Source: Hoeflea sp. (GTDB lineage Bacteria; Pseudomonadota; Alphaproteobacteria; Rhizobiales; Rhizobiaceae). Taken from it: 64,000 bases of DNA. Shown here piece after piece: positions 1-10,564 of the stretch; the stretch's first letter is position 1; each line of letters starts with the position of its first letter. A program made the translations under genes and the position numbers. The notes under the pieces were generated by a model. It was given only the letters and a program-made list of their open reading frames with translations, made no database searches and was not told the DNA's origin. The stretch lies in contig JACKJT010000001.1 in assembly GCA_020637795.1 (NCBI GenBank), positions 1,178,001 through 1,242,000 of the forward strand, given 5' to 3'.

Positions 1-117
1 CCAGTACTTTTTTTAAGCTTAAAATAAATTGGCCGCGATTGTCTCTTGCGCGCCGGGCCCGGGCATGGTTCCAAGGTGGAACCGATATCATCCGTCAAGG
101 ACAGAAGGAGACCGGCG

Positions 118-354
118 ATGCAGTGTTTTTTCGTGGAGTTCCAGTGCAAGCTCGGCCAGGCCTATGCGGTGGCCGATGAGATTGCCAATCGCGAAATCGC
201 ATCGGAAATTTACTCGGTCAGCGGCCGGTTCGACCTGATGGCGAAATTCTATATCGAGGACGATGTCGATATCGGCCGGTTCGTCGCCGACAACCTCCAC
301 ACCGTTCCGGGGGTGGAGCGGACCCACACGATCCTGACCTTCAAGGCCTTCTGA
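118..354 (+). CDS. Stand-alone Lrp/AsnC effector-binding domain protein
   Basis: A 78-aa protein consisting only of the C-terminal ligand-binding (RAM/AsnC_trans_reg) fold of Lrp-family regulators; no helix-turn-helix precedes it. The start MQCFFVEF is chosen because AGAAGGAG lies 7 bases upstream; the frame is open further upstream but unlike the family. The body (GRFDLMAKFYIEDD, then a VPGVERTHTILTF ending) follows the family pattern of strand, helix and closing strands. Such single-domain proteins are known to form oligomers that bind amino acids; what this one senses is unknown. It lies just before, and in opposite orientation to, tRNA-His. Family call is fairly safe, role is open. Confidence 0.85.
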   Translation: MQCFFVEFQCKLGQAYAVADEIANREIASEIYSVSGRFDLMAKFYIEDDVDIGRFVADNLHTVPGVERTHTILTFKAF

Positions 355-446
355 GCCGTTGCAGGGAACGGGCTGCCGCGCTCGCTGGCCCTGCCAGCGG
401 GCCATGTGTGATGCGCGGTTCCTAAAGATTTTTCCGGGAAGAAAAA

Positions 447-523
447 TGGTACGATTGGGTGGGCTCGAACCACCGACCTCCGGATCCACAATCCGGCGCT
501 CTAACCAACTGAGCTACAATCGC
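447..523 (-). tRNA. tRNA-His (GTG anticodon)
   Basis: Read on the minus strand, a full cloverleaf is visible: acceptor GCGATTG, T8-A9, D arm GCTC...GAGC, anticodon stem CCGGA/TCCGG with loop TTGTGGA (anticodon GTG), T arm GGTGG TTCGAGC CCACC, acceptor 3' strand CAATCGT, discriminator A73 and encoded CCA. The base before G1 is T, so no genomic G-1 exists, and G1 pairs with U72. This is the alphaproteobacterial form of tRNA-His, which lacks the otherwise near-universal G-1:C73 pair. Confidence 0.97.
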
Positions 524-686
524 ACGCGGGCTGACAGGGACCATGTCCGTGTCGCCATGTTGCCGCTCACATACTGGCAGCAGGCGGCATTTGCAAGAGC
601 TTTCAGGCCGGTTTTCGCATAATCACCGGTTGATAATTCGCCGCGAAGCGATCGAGGCGGCGGGGCCTGCAAACCGCCCCCAAACG

Positions 687-717
687 AAAAAGGCCGGACA
701 CCGGGTCCAGCCTTTTC
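687..717 (-). terminator. Rho-independent terminator of the phasin gene
   Basis: Stem AAAAGGC/GCCTTTT extended by GGA/TCC around one mismatch, with a 7-base loop; on the minus strand it is followed by a T run. It lies about 45 bases past the phasin stop codon. Confidence 0.8.
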
Positions 718-760
718 TCATTTTCAGTGCGTGAAGAATTCAGCCAAGTAGCCGGAGACT

Positions 761-1219
761 TCAGGCAGCCTTGATTTCATTCATGGCCTTTTCGGCAACG
801 GTCTTGGCGGGCTTCGACACGTCTTCGGCAACCTTGCGGGCTGCTTCCTGCATGGCCTTGGCTTGGTCGGCCATCATTTCGGCCTGCTTGCGGAAGAAGC
901 TGGTCTGCAGCTCGATCATCTGGGCGACCGACTTGACGCCAAGCAGGGCTTCCATGTGCGAGAGCGAATGCTCGACATTGCCGCGGGCTGCGTCGATTGC
1001 CTTGAGGCTGAGTTCGACAGTTCCGGCCTGGGCGGTTTCGAGCGTCGATTCGATCGCCTTGGTGGCATCTTCGGCAACGGTCTTGACCTTGGCGTAGGCT
1101 TCCTTGGTCTGGTTGACCGACTTGTCAGCCATTTCGCGGTAGCTGTCGGTCATCTTGCTGACGTCGAAGGTCGGGAATTCGAACATTTCTGCGGATGTGG
1201 TGGTTTTCTTGGTCGCCAT
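761..1219 (-). CDS. Phasin family protein
   Basis: A 152-aa, highly helical, Ala/Lys/Glu-rich protein of the phasin family, which coats polyhydroxyalkanoate granules in the cytoplasm. The family signature is the amphipathic stretch YREMADKSVNQTKEAYAKVK followed by a second helix (VKSVAQMIELQTSFFRKQAE) typical of alphaproteobacterial phasins. The C-terminal part is rich in Ala/Lys (KPAKTVAEKAMNEIKAA). The start has AAGGAG at good spacing. A clear promoter with TGC-rich boxes over the -35 lies about 60-90 bases upstream, and a terminator follows. With the acetoacetyl-CoA synthetase at 8.4-10.4 kb it points to polyhydroxybutyrate turnover. Confidence 0.92.
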   Translation of the reverse strand: MATKKTTTSAEMFEFPTFDVSKMTDSYREMADKSVNQTKEAYAKVKTVAEDATKAIESTLETAQAGTVELSLKAIDAARGNVEHSLSHMEALLGVKSVAQMIELQTSFFRKQAEMMADQAKAMQEAARKVAEDVSKPAKTVAEKAMNEIKAA

Positions 1220-1278
1220 GTCACTTCTCCTTGAAGCATCAGTGGGACCTTTCGCGGCCCCGTTTCAATTTCAAAGGA

Positions 1279-1307
1279 TATATAGCACGGCTTATGGTGC
1301 AGTGCAA
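1279..1307 (-). promoter_or_regulatory. Putative sigma-70 promoter of the phasin gene
   Basis: On the minus strand TTGCAC (-35, 1302-1307) and TATATA (-10, 1279-1284) are separated by exactly 17 bases, about 60 bases upstream of the phasin start. This is the best promoter match I see in the window; it is by eye only. Confidence 0.6.
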
Positions 1308-1324
1308 CATTTATTGTGCAGCGC
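1298..1324. promoter_or_regulatory. TGC-rich candidate PhaR-type operator
   Basis: GTGCAGTGCAAC and TTGTGCAGCGC lie 5 bases apart, overlapping and just upstream of the phasin -35 box. PhaR regulators of alphaproteobacteria are known to bind TGC-rich repeats in phasin promoters; assignment to PhaR here is inference. Confidence 0.35.
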
Positions 1325-1463
1325 GCCATCCGTTAACCGTTTCGTGACAAATGGCGGCCGTTTCGGCGCGGTTCGCTGGACCCGTGACGGTGGCAAAGCT
1401 ATTAATAAACCCTTAATTCCCCCTGACGAAGGGGATAAACAGGCCCAGACTGGAATACCACCC

Positions 1464-4400
1464 ATGCCGGCACATCATTATCCGTTCATCAATCTTGCGG
1501 TTCACGCTTCGGTCCGCGACCATTTCGCCAAGGGCGATGCCGTGGCGGTGCTGAGCCCCGACCTGGGCGAGGTGTTGTGGGCCAACGGCGCGGCGGCGCA
1601 GTTGTTCGGCTTCTCCAATATCTATGACGCGCTCGATGAAGGCCTTGGCGGCCAGACCTCGACGCGGCGGCAGATCGAGAGCGCGGTCAGCGGGCTCGGA
1701 CGGACCGGCCGGCCGCAGAATTTCATGATGCGGGCGGCGGGCGGCTTCTCGCGCACGATGGCGCCGGCAATGCTCGAAGAGATCACCCTGCCCGATGGCG
1801 CCCAGGCGCTGCTGTTGACCAGCAGCCATGCCGGCCAGGTGCTGGCGCCAGGCGCGCGGGCCCGACAGATCATCGCCGGATTTGAGGGAACCGGCACCCA
1901 TGTCGCGGTTCTCGACAGGGACAGCCATGTGCTGGCCGCATCGAGCACATTCGGCGAGATCGGCCTGGCCAGCACCGATATCGAACGGATGGTCGCCGAT
2001 GTAACCGACGCCGCGGACCGGCTGGTCAAGCGAATGACGGACTCGCCCAATGGCGCGATGCCGACCGCGATCGGACGACTGGCGGACGACCCGGCGCTGC
2101 ACCTGCTGTTTGCTGTCGAGCCGGCCCCGGCGGACGATGCCGCGATTTTCGCCGAAGACAGCGGCGACATGGTTCCGGACGCTTCAGGCGAAGACGTCCA
2201 GCCGGAAGAGACCGCCCCGACGGGGGAAGCACAGCCGGAATTCGGAGACGCAACGCAAACCGGGACGGCAGCCGGGACGGAGGCGCCTTCCGCTACCGAA
2301 GAGACCAGCGAGCCCATCGCCGAGGTCGCCGAAGAAGTCACTGCCGAAAGCTCGCCGGAGGCGGAAGCCGAAACCGCCGAACCGGAGACCGGGCAGGAGC
2401 CGCCGCGCCGGACGTTCTTCGACACACGACGGATCCGCGACGAGCTCAACAGGCGGCTGGCCAAGGCCCGGCAAGAGTCCGAGCTTCCCCATGCCTTCGA
2501 AGAGGCGCGCGGCCTGGAAGTGCCGGAGGCGTCGCCCACCCCGTCCGGGGATGGCGTTGACGCGGAAGACACCGGCCAGGCGGACAACACGGCAGCGGAT
2601 GCCGAGGAAAGCACCGCGTTTTCAGCGGAAGACACCGCGCAGGACATGAGCCCGGACGAAGGGCCCGCGCCGGTCGATGAAGATATCGACCAGCCGGAAT
2701 CCCGCGAGGACGATGCCGACCGGCAGGAGCCTGTCGCCAGCGGCGAGGAAATGCCCGTCGAGGAAATATCCGGCGAGGATCACGAGACTGCGGCCGAAGA
2801 TCAGGCCGAAGACACGACTGCCGGCGAAACCGACGAGCCCGTGCTGCCATCGGCTGAGGACGAAACCCGGAGGGATGAGGCTCCGGACGAGACCCAGCCG
2901 GAAGAGGCTGCGGCCGAGGCAACCGGGTTCCGCTTCGATCCGGCGGCAAAGGCGGCGCGCTTTGTCTGGAAGATCAACCGCGACGGCGAGTTCAGCGAAG
3001 TCTCGCCCGAATTCGCCGCCGCCGTCGGCCCGCATTCGGCCGATATCATCGGCCGCAGGTTCCCGGATCTGGCGCGGGTGTTCAACCTCGATCCAGATCA
3101 CGTGATTTCCGACCTGCTCAACCGCCGCGACACCTGGTCGGGCAAGACCGTGTTCTGGCCGATCCAGGGCACCGATCTGGTGACGCCGGTCGATCTGGCG
3201 GCCTTGCCGACCTACACCCGCGACCGGCATTTCGACGGCTTCCGCGGTTTCGGCATCGTCCGCATCGGCGAAGCCCGCAAGGATCCCGAGGCCTTGGGGC
3301 TGGCGCTGGTTCCGGGCCGGGTGTCGCCCGCCGTCGAGGCGATGCGGGACGACTATGCCGATGCCCGCCCCGAGGACGAACCCGCCGGGCTGATCGATCA
3401 CGACATCTCGACCATCGATGATGACGCCGACCTCGAGATGCGCAACCTCGAGCGTGACATCGAAGACCTGTCGCGCATGGACGGCATCCATGACGAGGCG
3501 CCCGAGGAAGAGCGCCTGGTGGATGAAGCCGACCGCGACGCGGCCAGCGACACTGATGACAGTGAAGCCGGAGATAGTGAAACCGGCGACGGCGAGACCG
3601 AGACCGACGAAGCCAACATCGACGAGAGCGATCCGTTCCGCGGCGAGCGCCCGGCCATCCGGCTTGTGGAAACGCCGATGCGCCGGGACAGCGACAAGAT
3701 CATCAGCCTCGAGGCGCACCGGCCGCGCACGGCGCGCGAGAGCCTGTCTCCGGGCGAACAGGCCGCCTTCCGCGAGATCGGCGCCCGGCTGAGCGAGACG
3801 GCGACGTCCCCGGCAAACGCACCGACAGATCAGGCGGAGACGAAGACCGAGTCCCCCGCCCCGTCACAGCCGGAAACGCCGCAGCCCTTCGGCAAGCGGC
3901 AGGAACCACCGCGCGGCGACGAGCCGTCCGGCGACGGCGGGACTGCTGACGACACGGAGCAGGCCGAAAACCCGGTCGACCTGTCGGAGACCGAAGTACA
4001 CGCGGCCGAAGAAACTGCAGCCGGCGACGCCGTCGATGAACAGGCTGCGGCAGCGGCCGATGCGGATACAGCGCCCGAGACCGATGCGCCCTCCCCGGTC
4101 GAACCTGCCGAACCCGCCCAAACACCCGAGACCGTGGCAACCGCGCCCGCACCGCTGCCGTCGGCATTTGCGCTTCCCCCCCGGCAGGTGATGCCGTCGG
4201 GAATGGATGCCGGCATCATCGATGCGATCCCGGCCGCACTTCTGGTGCATTCCGGCGACGAGCTGATCCACGGCAATGCCGAGTTCTTCGAGCTGACCGG
4301 CTACGGCTCGCTCGAGGAACTGGCCGATCACGGCGGTCTCGATCACCTGCTCGAGCGTCCCGGCGAGGACGAGGCCTCCGGCGACGGCGGGCTGTTCGTC

Positions 4401-5711
4401 CGCCGCGGCGACGGCAGCCGGCGCGAAGTCACGGCCCGGCTGCGCTCGGTCAACTGGGGCGACGGTCAGGCGCTGCTCTTGGCGCTGTCGCCACGCGAGG
4501 CCGCAACCCCGGTCGCCGATTCAGAACCTTTGGGCCTGCACGGGGAGACTTCGGAAGAACCGGCAGCGGAAGAGAGCCACCTCGCCACTGCGCTGGCGAT
4601 CGAGGCGCAGGAGCTGCGCTCGATCCTGGAAACCGCAACCGACGGCGTCGTCATTCTCAACAATGACGGCACGATCCGCTCGATGAACGGTTCGGCCTGC
4701 GCGCTGTTCAACTACGACCAGTCCGAGACCCGCGACCAGCCCTTCGCCATGCTGTTCGCGCATGAGAGCCAGCGCGCGGTGATGGATTATGTCGCAGGAC
4801 TCGCCGAGCACGGCGTCTCCAGCGTGCTCAACGACGGCCGCGAAGTGATCGGCCGCGAGGCGTCCGGCGGCTTCCTGCCGCTGTTCATGACCATCGGCCG
4901 GCTGTCGGGGTCGAACGGCTATTGCGCCGTTTTGCGCGATATCACCCAGTGGAAGCGCACCGAGGAAGAGCTGCGCAACGCCAAGCGCGCGGCGGAAACC
5001 GCGAATTCGCACAAGTCCGACTTCCTCGCCCGGGTCAGCCACGAGATCCGCACCCCGCTCAACGCCATCATCGGCTTTTCCGAAATGATGGTGGAGGAGC
5101 GGTTCGGGCCGATCGGCAGCCCGCGCTACCTCGAATACGCCCACGACATCGGCAATTCGGGCAAGCACGTACTCGACATCGTCAACGACCTGCTCGATAT
5201 CTCCAAGATCGAGGCCGGCCAGGTCAGCATGGAGTTCGTCTCGGTCTCGCTCAACGACCACCTCGCCGAAAGCGTGTCGCTGCTGCAGCCGATGGCCAAC
5301 AGCCAGCGGGTGATCATCCGCACCAGCCTGTCGGCGAGTGTGCCGGATGTCGTCGCCGACCAGCGCTCGATCAAGCAGATCGCGCTCAACCTTCTGTCCA
5401 ACGCCATCCGCTACACGCCGTCGGGCGGGCAGATCGTGGTGTCGACCTCCTACGAGCCATCGGGCAATGTCGTCATCCGCATCCGTGACACCGGCATCGG
5501 CATGAACCGCAAGGAGCTCGAGCAGGCGATGAAGCCGTTCGGCCAGGTCGGCCCCGGCCCGCGCCAGCGCGGCGATGGCACCGGCCTCGGCCTGCCGCTG
5601 ACCAAGGCGATGGTCGAGGCCAACCGCGCCCAGTTCGACATCGTGTCCGCGCCCGGCGAAGGCACGCTGGTGTCGATCTCGTTCCCGCCGCAGCGGGTGC
5701 TGGCCGACTGA
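1464..5711 (+). CDS. Large multi-PAS sensor histidine kinase, PdhS/PleC/DivJ class
   Basis: A 1415-aa histidine kinase without obvious membrane segments. Order: PAS-like N-terminus (about 1-200); a long acidic Glu/Ala/Pro-rich linker (about 220-487); a PAS-like domain (about 490-610); a second acidic linker (about 615-905); two PAS domains (about 910-1010 and 1045-1165); HisKA with VSHEIRTPLNAIIGFSEMM (His1193); HATPase_c with NLLSNAIRYTP, DTGIGM, KPFGQVG and GTGLGLPLT. The H-box region matches the kinases that feed DivK and CtrA in the rhizobial cell cycle. Known PdhS proteins are nearer 1000 aa, so the linkers make this one long. The frame opens earlier, inside the phasin region, but ATG 1464 (MPAHHYPFIN) fits the conserved N-terminus; no strong ribosome site is visible. 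Likely partner: DivK, not in the window. Confidence 0.85.
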   Translation: MPAHHYPFINLAVHASVRDHFAKGDAVAVLSPDLGEVLWANGAAAQLFGFSNIYDALDEGLGGQTSTRRQIESAVSGLGRTGRPQNFMMRAAGGFSRTMAPAMLEEITLPDGAQALLLTSSHAGQVLAPGARARQIIAGFEGTGTHVAVLDRDSHVLAASSTFGEIGLASTDIERMVADVTDAADRLVKRMTDSPNGAMPTAIGRLADDPALHLLFAVEPAPADDAAIFAEDSGDMVPDASGEDVQPEETAPTGEAQPEFGDATQTGTAAGTEAPSATEETSEPIAEVAEEVTAESSPEAEAETAEPETGQEPPRRTFFDTRRIRDELNRRLAKARQESELPHAFEEARGLEVPEASPTPSGDGVDAEDTGQADNTAADAEESTAFSAEDTAQDMSPDEGPAPVDEDIDQPESREDDADRQEPVASGEEMPVEEISGEDHETAAEDQAEDTTAGETDEPVLPSAEDETRRDEAPDETQPEEAAAEATGFRFDPAAKAARFVWKINRDGEFSEVSPEFAAAVGPHSADIIGRRFPDLARVFNLDPDHVISDLLNRRDTWSGKTVFWPIQGTDLVTPVDLAALPTYTRDRHFDGFRGFGIVRIGEARKDPEALGLALVPGRVSPAVEAMRDDYADARPEDEPAGLIDHDISTIDDDADLEMRNLERDIEDLSRMDGIHDEAPEEERLVDEADRDAASDTDDSEAGDSETGDGETETDEANIDESDPFRGERPAIRLVETPMRRDSDKIISLEAHRPRTARESLSPGEQAAFREIGARLSETATSPANAPTDQAETKTESPAPSQPETPQPFGKRQEPPRGDEPSGDGGTADDTEQAENPVDLSETEVHAAEETAAGDAVDEQAAAAADADTAPETDAPSPVEPAEPAQTPETVATAPAPLPSAFALPPRQVMPSGMDAGIIDAIPAALLVHSGDELIHGNAEFFELTGYGSLEELADHGGLDHLLERPGEDEASGDGGLFVRRGDGSRREVTARLRSVNWGDGQALLLALSPREAATPVADSEPLGLHGETSEEPAAEESHLATALAIEAQELRSILETATDGVVILNNDGTIRSMNGSACALFNYDQSETRDQPFAMLFAHESQRAVMDYVAGLAEHGVSSVLNDGREVIGREASGGFLPLFMTIGRLSGSNGYCAVLRDITQWKRTEEELRNAKRAAETANSHKSDFLARVSHEIRTPLNAIIGFSEMMVEERFGPIGSPRYLEYAHDIGNSGKHVLDIVNDLLDISKIEAGQVSMEFVSVSLNDHLAESVSLLQPMANSQRVIIRTSLSASVPDVVADQRSIKQIALNLLSNAIRYTPSGGQIVVSTSYEPSGNVVIRIRDTGIGMNRKELEQAMKPFGQVGPGPRQRGDGTGLGLPLTKAMVEANRAQFDIVSAPGEGTLVSISFPPQRVLAD

Positions 5712-5740
5712 CACCTGCCGCAATGTCGCGACAAAAAAAG

Positions 5741-5763
5741 ACGGGGACCTAATGGGTCCCCGT
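5741..5763. terminator. Terminator after the PdhS-like kinase
   Basis: Perfect 9-bp stem ACGGGGACC/GGTCCCCGT with a 5-base loop, preceded by an A run and followed by TTTGTGT, 30 bases after the kinase stop codon. The A run means it could also work on the opposite strand. Confidence 0.85.
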
Positions 5764-6257
5764 TTGTGTAATTGCATCAGTGCTAACCAACACCTGGAGG
5801 GCAACAGTAAACCCCTAGGTTGCACACAGTTATGCCCGCGGCTCCTTTCCGGGTCCTTGCCGGAATGTTTAAGATTTTAGCGAAGCCGCCTGCTTCGCAT
5901 GGCTTGGTTAAATTTCGCGGCAAGGTCTGGTTAACCATCCGGCGCGGGCAGTCCGTGGACAATACCGAGGTCATCATGGGCCGGGCCTTGCCTTGCCTTG
6001 GCGGCGGTTCGACTGAGCGACAGCCCGACGATCTGGACGCGGCTTCGCCAGGCGGTTCCTTCAGCTTTACAGGCGGCTCGACCGTGCCGGCCAATGCGCC
6101 AGGCTTGCGAGGCGGAATTGAGTGTGCACAAATCGTGCATAATTTTTCCATTTTCCCTTCTTATGCAGCATACTTTCATCAAACTGCATCAAGATTGCGC
6201 GTTCCGCGCATGGGTTTTGGGCTATCACCTATGCCGTCGTCACAGGAGAGAGCATCA
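5764..6257. other. Intergenic region without a recognised gene
   Basis: About 490 bases between the kinase terminator and the TPP enzyme. The frame of the TPP enzyme stays open through it, but the translation is unlike the family and the ribosome site is at 6244-6250. The last 130 bases are AT-richer and probably hold the promoter. I see no RNA gene or riboswitch that I can name. Confidence 0.5.
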
Positions 6258-7880
6258 ATGAACAGCACAATGCACGTCTATCAATCCATCGCCCGCGCGG
6301 CCTCAGACCACGGGGTGGAGACGATGTTCGGGCTGATGGGCGACGCCAACCTGTTCATGGTCGACAGTTTCGTGCGCGACTGCGGCGGACGGTTCGTTCC
6401 CGCCGCGCACGAGGGCAGCTCGGTGCTGATGGCGCTGGCCTATGCGCATGTCGCAGGCAAGGTCGGCGTTGCCACGGTCACCCACGGCCCGGCGCTGACC
6501 AATTGCGTCACCGCGCTGACCGAAGGCGCGCGGGGCCATATCCCGATGGTGCTGATGGCCGGGGACACGCCGGTAAGCAACCCGCGCCATCTGCAGAGCA
6601 TCGACCAGCGCGAACTGGTCAAGGCCACCGGCGCCGGGTTCGAGCAGGTGCGCGCGCCTGACACCGTCGGCATGGATGTGGCGCGTGCCTTCTACCGGGC
6701 CCAGGTCGAACGCCGCCCGATCGTCCTCAACATGCCGGCCGATTTCATGTGGCAGGAGGTCGACCACAAGACCGAGGTGCTCGATGTGTTCACAGCGCCG
6801 GGCGGCGTGGCCGAGGGCAACATTCTCGACCAGGCCATCGGCATGATCGCCTCGGCCCGCCGGCCGCTGATCCTGGCTGGCGCCGGAGCGGTGACAGCGC
6901 GCGAACAGCTGATCCGGCTCGCCGACCGGCTGGAAGCGCCGCTGGCCACGACGCTGAAAGCCAAGGGGCTGTTCAACGGCCATCCCTACAATATCGACAT
7001 CTTCGGCACGCTCTCGACGCCGGCCGCCTACGACCTGATCGCGCAAGCCGACTGCATCGTCTGCTTCGGCACCGGGCTGCACGATTTCACCACCGACCGC
7101 GGCAAGCTGATGAAGGGCAAGAGGATCGTGCAGGTGGACATCGAGCCGACCGCCATCGGCGGCGGGCTTCATCCGGATGCCGCCCTCCTGGCCGATGCGG
7201 CCCTGACCGCCGAGACCATCGTCTACTGGCTGGACGAGGCGGAGATCCCGGCAAGCGGCTTCACGAAAGAACTCGACATCGAGGTGCTTACCGCCCACCC
7301 CGCCGGCACCGGCAAGGCCGCCAAGGGATGCGTGAACTATGTGCATTCGCTCGCGCGGCTGGAACAGGCGCTGCCCAAGGACCGGGTGCTCGTCACCGAC
7401 GGCGGGAGGTTCATGACCGAAGTCTGGTGCCGGATCTCGGCTCCCGATCCGCGGAGCTTCGTGGTGACGGCGAATTTCGGCTCCATCGGGCTTGGCCTGC
7501 AGGAAGCCATCGGCGCGGGTCTTGCCGCTCCGGGCCGGCCGGTGGTGCTGTTTTCCGGAGACGGCGGCTTCATGATGGGCGGGATCAACGAGTTCAACAC
7601 CGCCGTGCGGCTGGGGCTCGACCTCATCGTCATCGTCGCCAATGATTCCGCCTATGGCGCGGAGCATATCCAGTTTCTCGACCGGAAGATGGATCCGAGC
7701 CTGACCGAATTCCACTGGCCGTCCTTCGCCGGGATCGCGAGAGCGCTCGGCGGACAGGGGATCGAGGTCCATTCCGATGCCGAGCTCGAAACGGCGCTCG
7801 CGGCAATCGAAACCCGTGACCGGCCATTGCTGATCGAACTCCGGCTCGACCCGCACGACGTGCCGCGCATGCGCATCTGA
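6258..7880 (+). CDS. Thiamine pyrophosphate-dependent enzyme, acetolactate synthase-like
   Basis: A 540-aa protein with the three-domain layout of the POX/ALS family: N-terminal pyrimidine-binding domain with the conserved Glu in AAHEGSSVLMALAYA, a central Rossmann-like domain (AIGMIASARRPLILAGAGA), and a C-terminal PP-binding domain with GDGGFMMGGINEFNTA and N downstream (VIVANDSAYG), the GDG...N metal/TPP motif. Start ATG 6258 follows AGGAGAG by 7 bases. It lacks a neighbouring small regulatory subunit (ilvN), so it is probably not the biosynthetic acetolactate synthase but a catabolic 2-oxoacid decarboxylase or synthase. Substrate cannot be told from sequence. It appears to be a single-gene unit. 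Confidence 0.85.
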   Translation: MNSTMHVYQSIARAASDHGVETMFGLMGDANLFMVDSFVRDCGGRFVPAAHEGSSVLMALAYAHVAGKVGVATVTHGPALTNCVTALTEGARGHIPMVLMAGDTPVSNPRHLQSIDQRELVKATGAGFEQVRAPDTVGMDVARAFYRAQVERRPIVLNMPADFMWQEVDHKTEVLDVFTAPGGVAEGNILDQAIGMIASARRPLILAGAGAVTAREQLIRLADRLEAPLATTLKAKGLFNGHPYNIDIFGTLSTPAAYDLIAQADCIVCFGTGLHDFTTDRGKLMKGKRIVQVDIEPTAIGGGLHPDAALLADAALTAETIVYWLDEAEIPASGFTKELDIEVLTAHPAGTGKAAKGCVNYVHSLARLEQALPKDRVLVTDGGRFMTEVWCRISAPDPRSFVVTANFGSIGLGLQEAIGAGLAAPGRPVVLFSGDGGFMMGGINEFNTAVRLGLDLIVIVANDSAYGAEHIQFLDRKMDPSLTEFHWPSFAGIARALGGQGIEVHSDAELETALAAIETRDRPLLIELRLDPHDVPRMRI

Positions 7881-8105
7881 GGGCTGACGCCAGAGCGGAG
7901 AGAGCAGCATGCCCGAGCCCGCTTGACGGGATCGCGGCGCCTGCATAGGCTCATCCTGTCGAAAAGAGGCGTTCGCCGGATTGGTCATCCGGCGCCGGTA
8001 CACCGGGCCACGTTTCCAATGAACCCGCGACACTTGAACCCGATGTCAAATCGGGCAGGTGTCGGTGTGGAAACTCACCCGCCTGCCCCCAAGCAGGAGA
8101 TGACT

Positions 8106-8357
8106 ATGACTCCCCAGACCAAGATAAACCTGTTGATTTCGCTGTTGATTTCGCTGTTGATGTCGCTTGCGATGTCTGCCTTCTTTTCAGGCTTCTTCAC
8201 CTACCTGGCCTTTGGACCGACGCCGCAATGGCTTGCGTCCTGGGCCGGCGGCTTCGCGATTGGCTGGCCCATCGGCTTCCTGATCGCGGTTGCGATCGGC
8301 AAGCCGGTCCGGACCATTGCGCTGCGGTTGTCAGGCGTTCCGGCAAGGGCCGCATAG
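8106..8357 (+). CDS. Small DUF2798-like membrane protein
   Basis: An 83-aa protein with two predicted membrane helices (about 8-32 and 44-66) and the WxxxWAxGFxxGWPxGFxxA pattern (WLASWAGGFAIGWPIGFLIA) typical of DUF2798 proteins. ATG 8106 is preferred over the in-frame ATG at 8100 because CAGGAG would touch the earlier one. The first helix is encoded by three near-exact 12-base repeats giving LLIS-LLIS-LLMS. Function of the family is unknown. No operon partner is evident. Confidence 0.75.
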   Translation: MTPQTKINLLISLLISLLMSLAMSAFFSGFFTYLAFGPTPQWLASWAGGFAIGWPIGFLIAVAIGKPVRTIALRLSGVPARAA

Positions 8358-8424
8358 CCAAGACAGAAAAGGGCGGGCTCGCTTGCGCGACGCCCGCCCC
8401 AATTTTGCCGATCGGGCCTTCAGA

Positions 8425-10380
<1,956 letters not shown>

Positions 10381-10564
10381 GATGTGCTCCTGCCAGATAA
10401 TGCGGGTCAGGGTGTAGCACTGGCGCTGCCCGATGCAAACAGAACTTCACGCCGCAACCGATCACAAAGGCCGCGCGCGGCAGTCACCAATTGCATTCGC
10501 CTTCACCAAGCTTTAACCAGAACCAACAGCGCCGTTCGGGGCAAGAGTTGGAGGGGTATCAGGA

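Noticed and set aside
11..24. 14-base palindrome TTTTAAGCTTAAAA near the left edge
   Set aside because: AT-only arms with a HindIII core; no gene context on the left, so neither terminator nor operator can be argued.
1155..1463. Upstream extension of the PdhS-like kinase frame
   Set aside because: It would overlap the phasin coding region and promoter, and the translation is unlike kinase N-termini.
5820..6257. Upstream extension of the TPP enzyme frame
   Set aside because: No similarity to the family, while AGGAGAG directly precedes ATG 6258.
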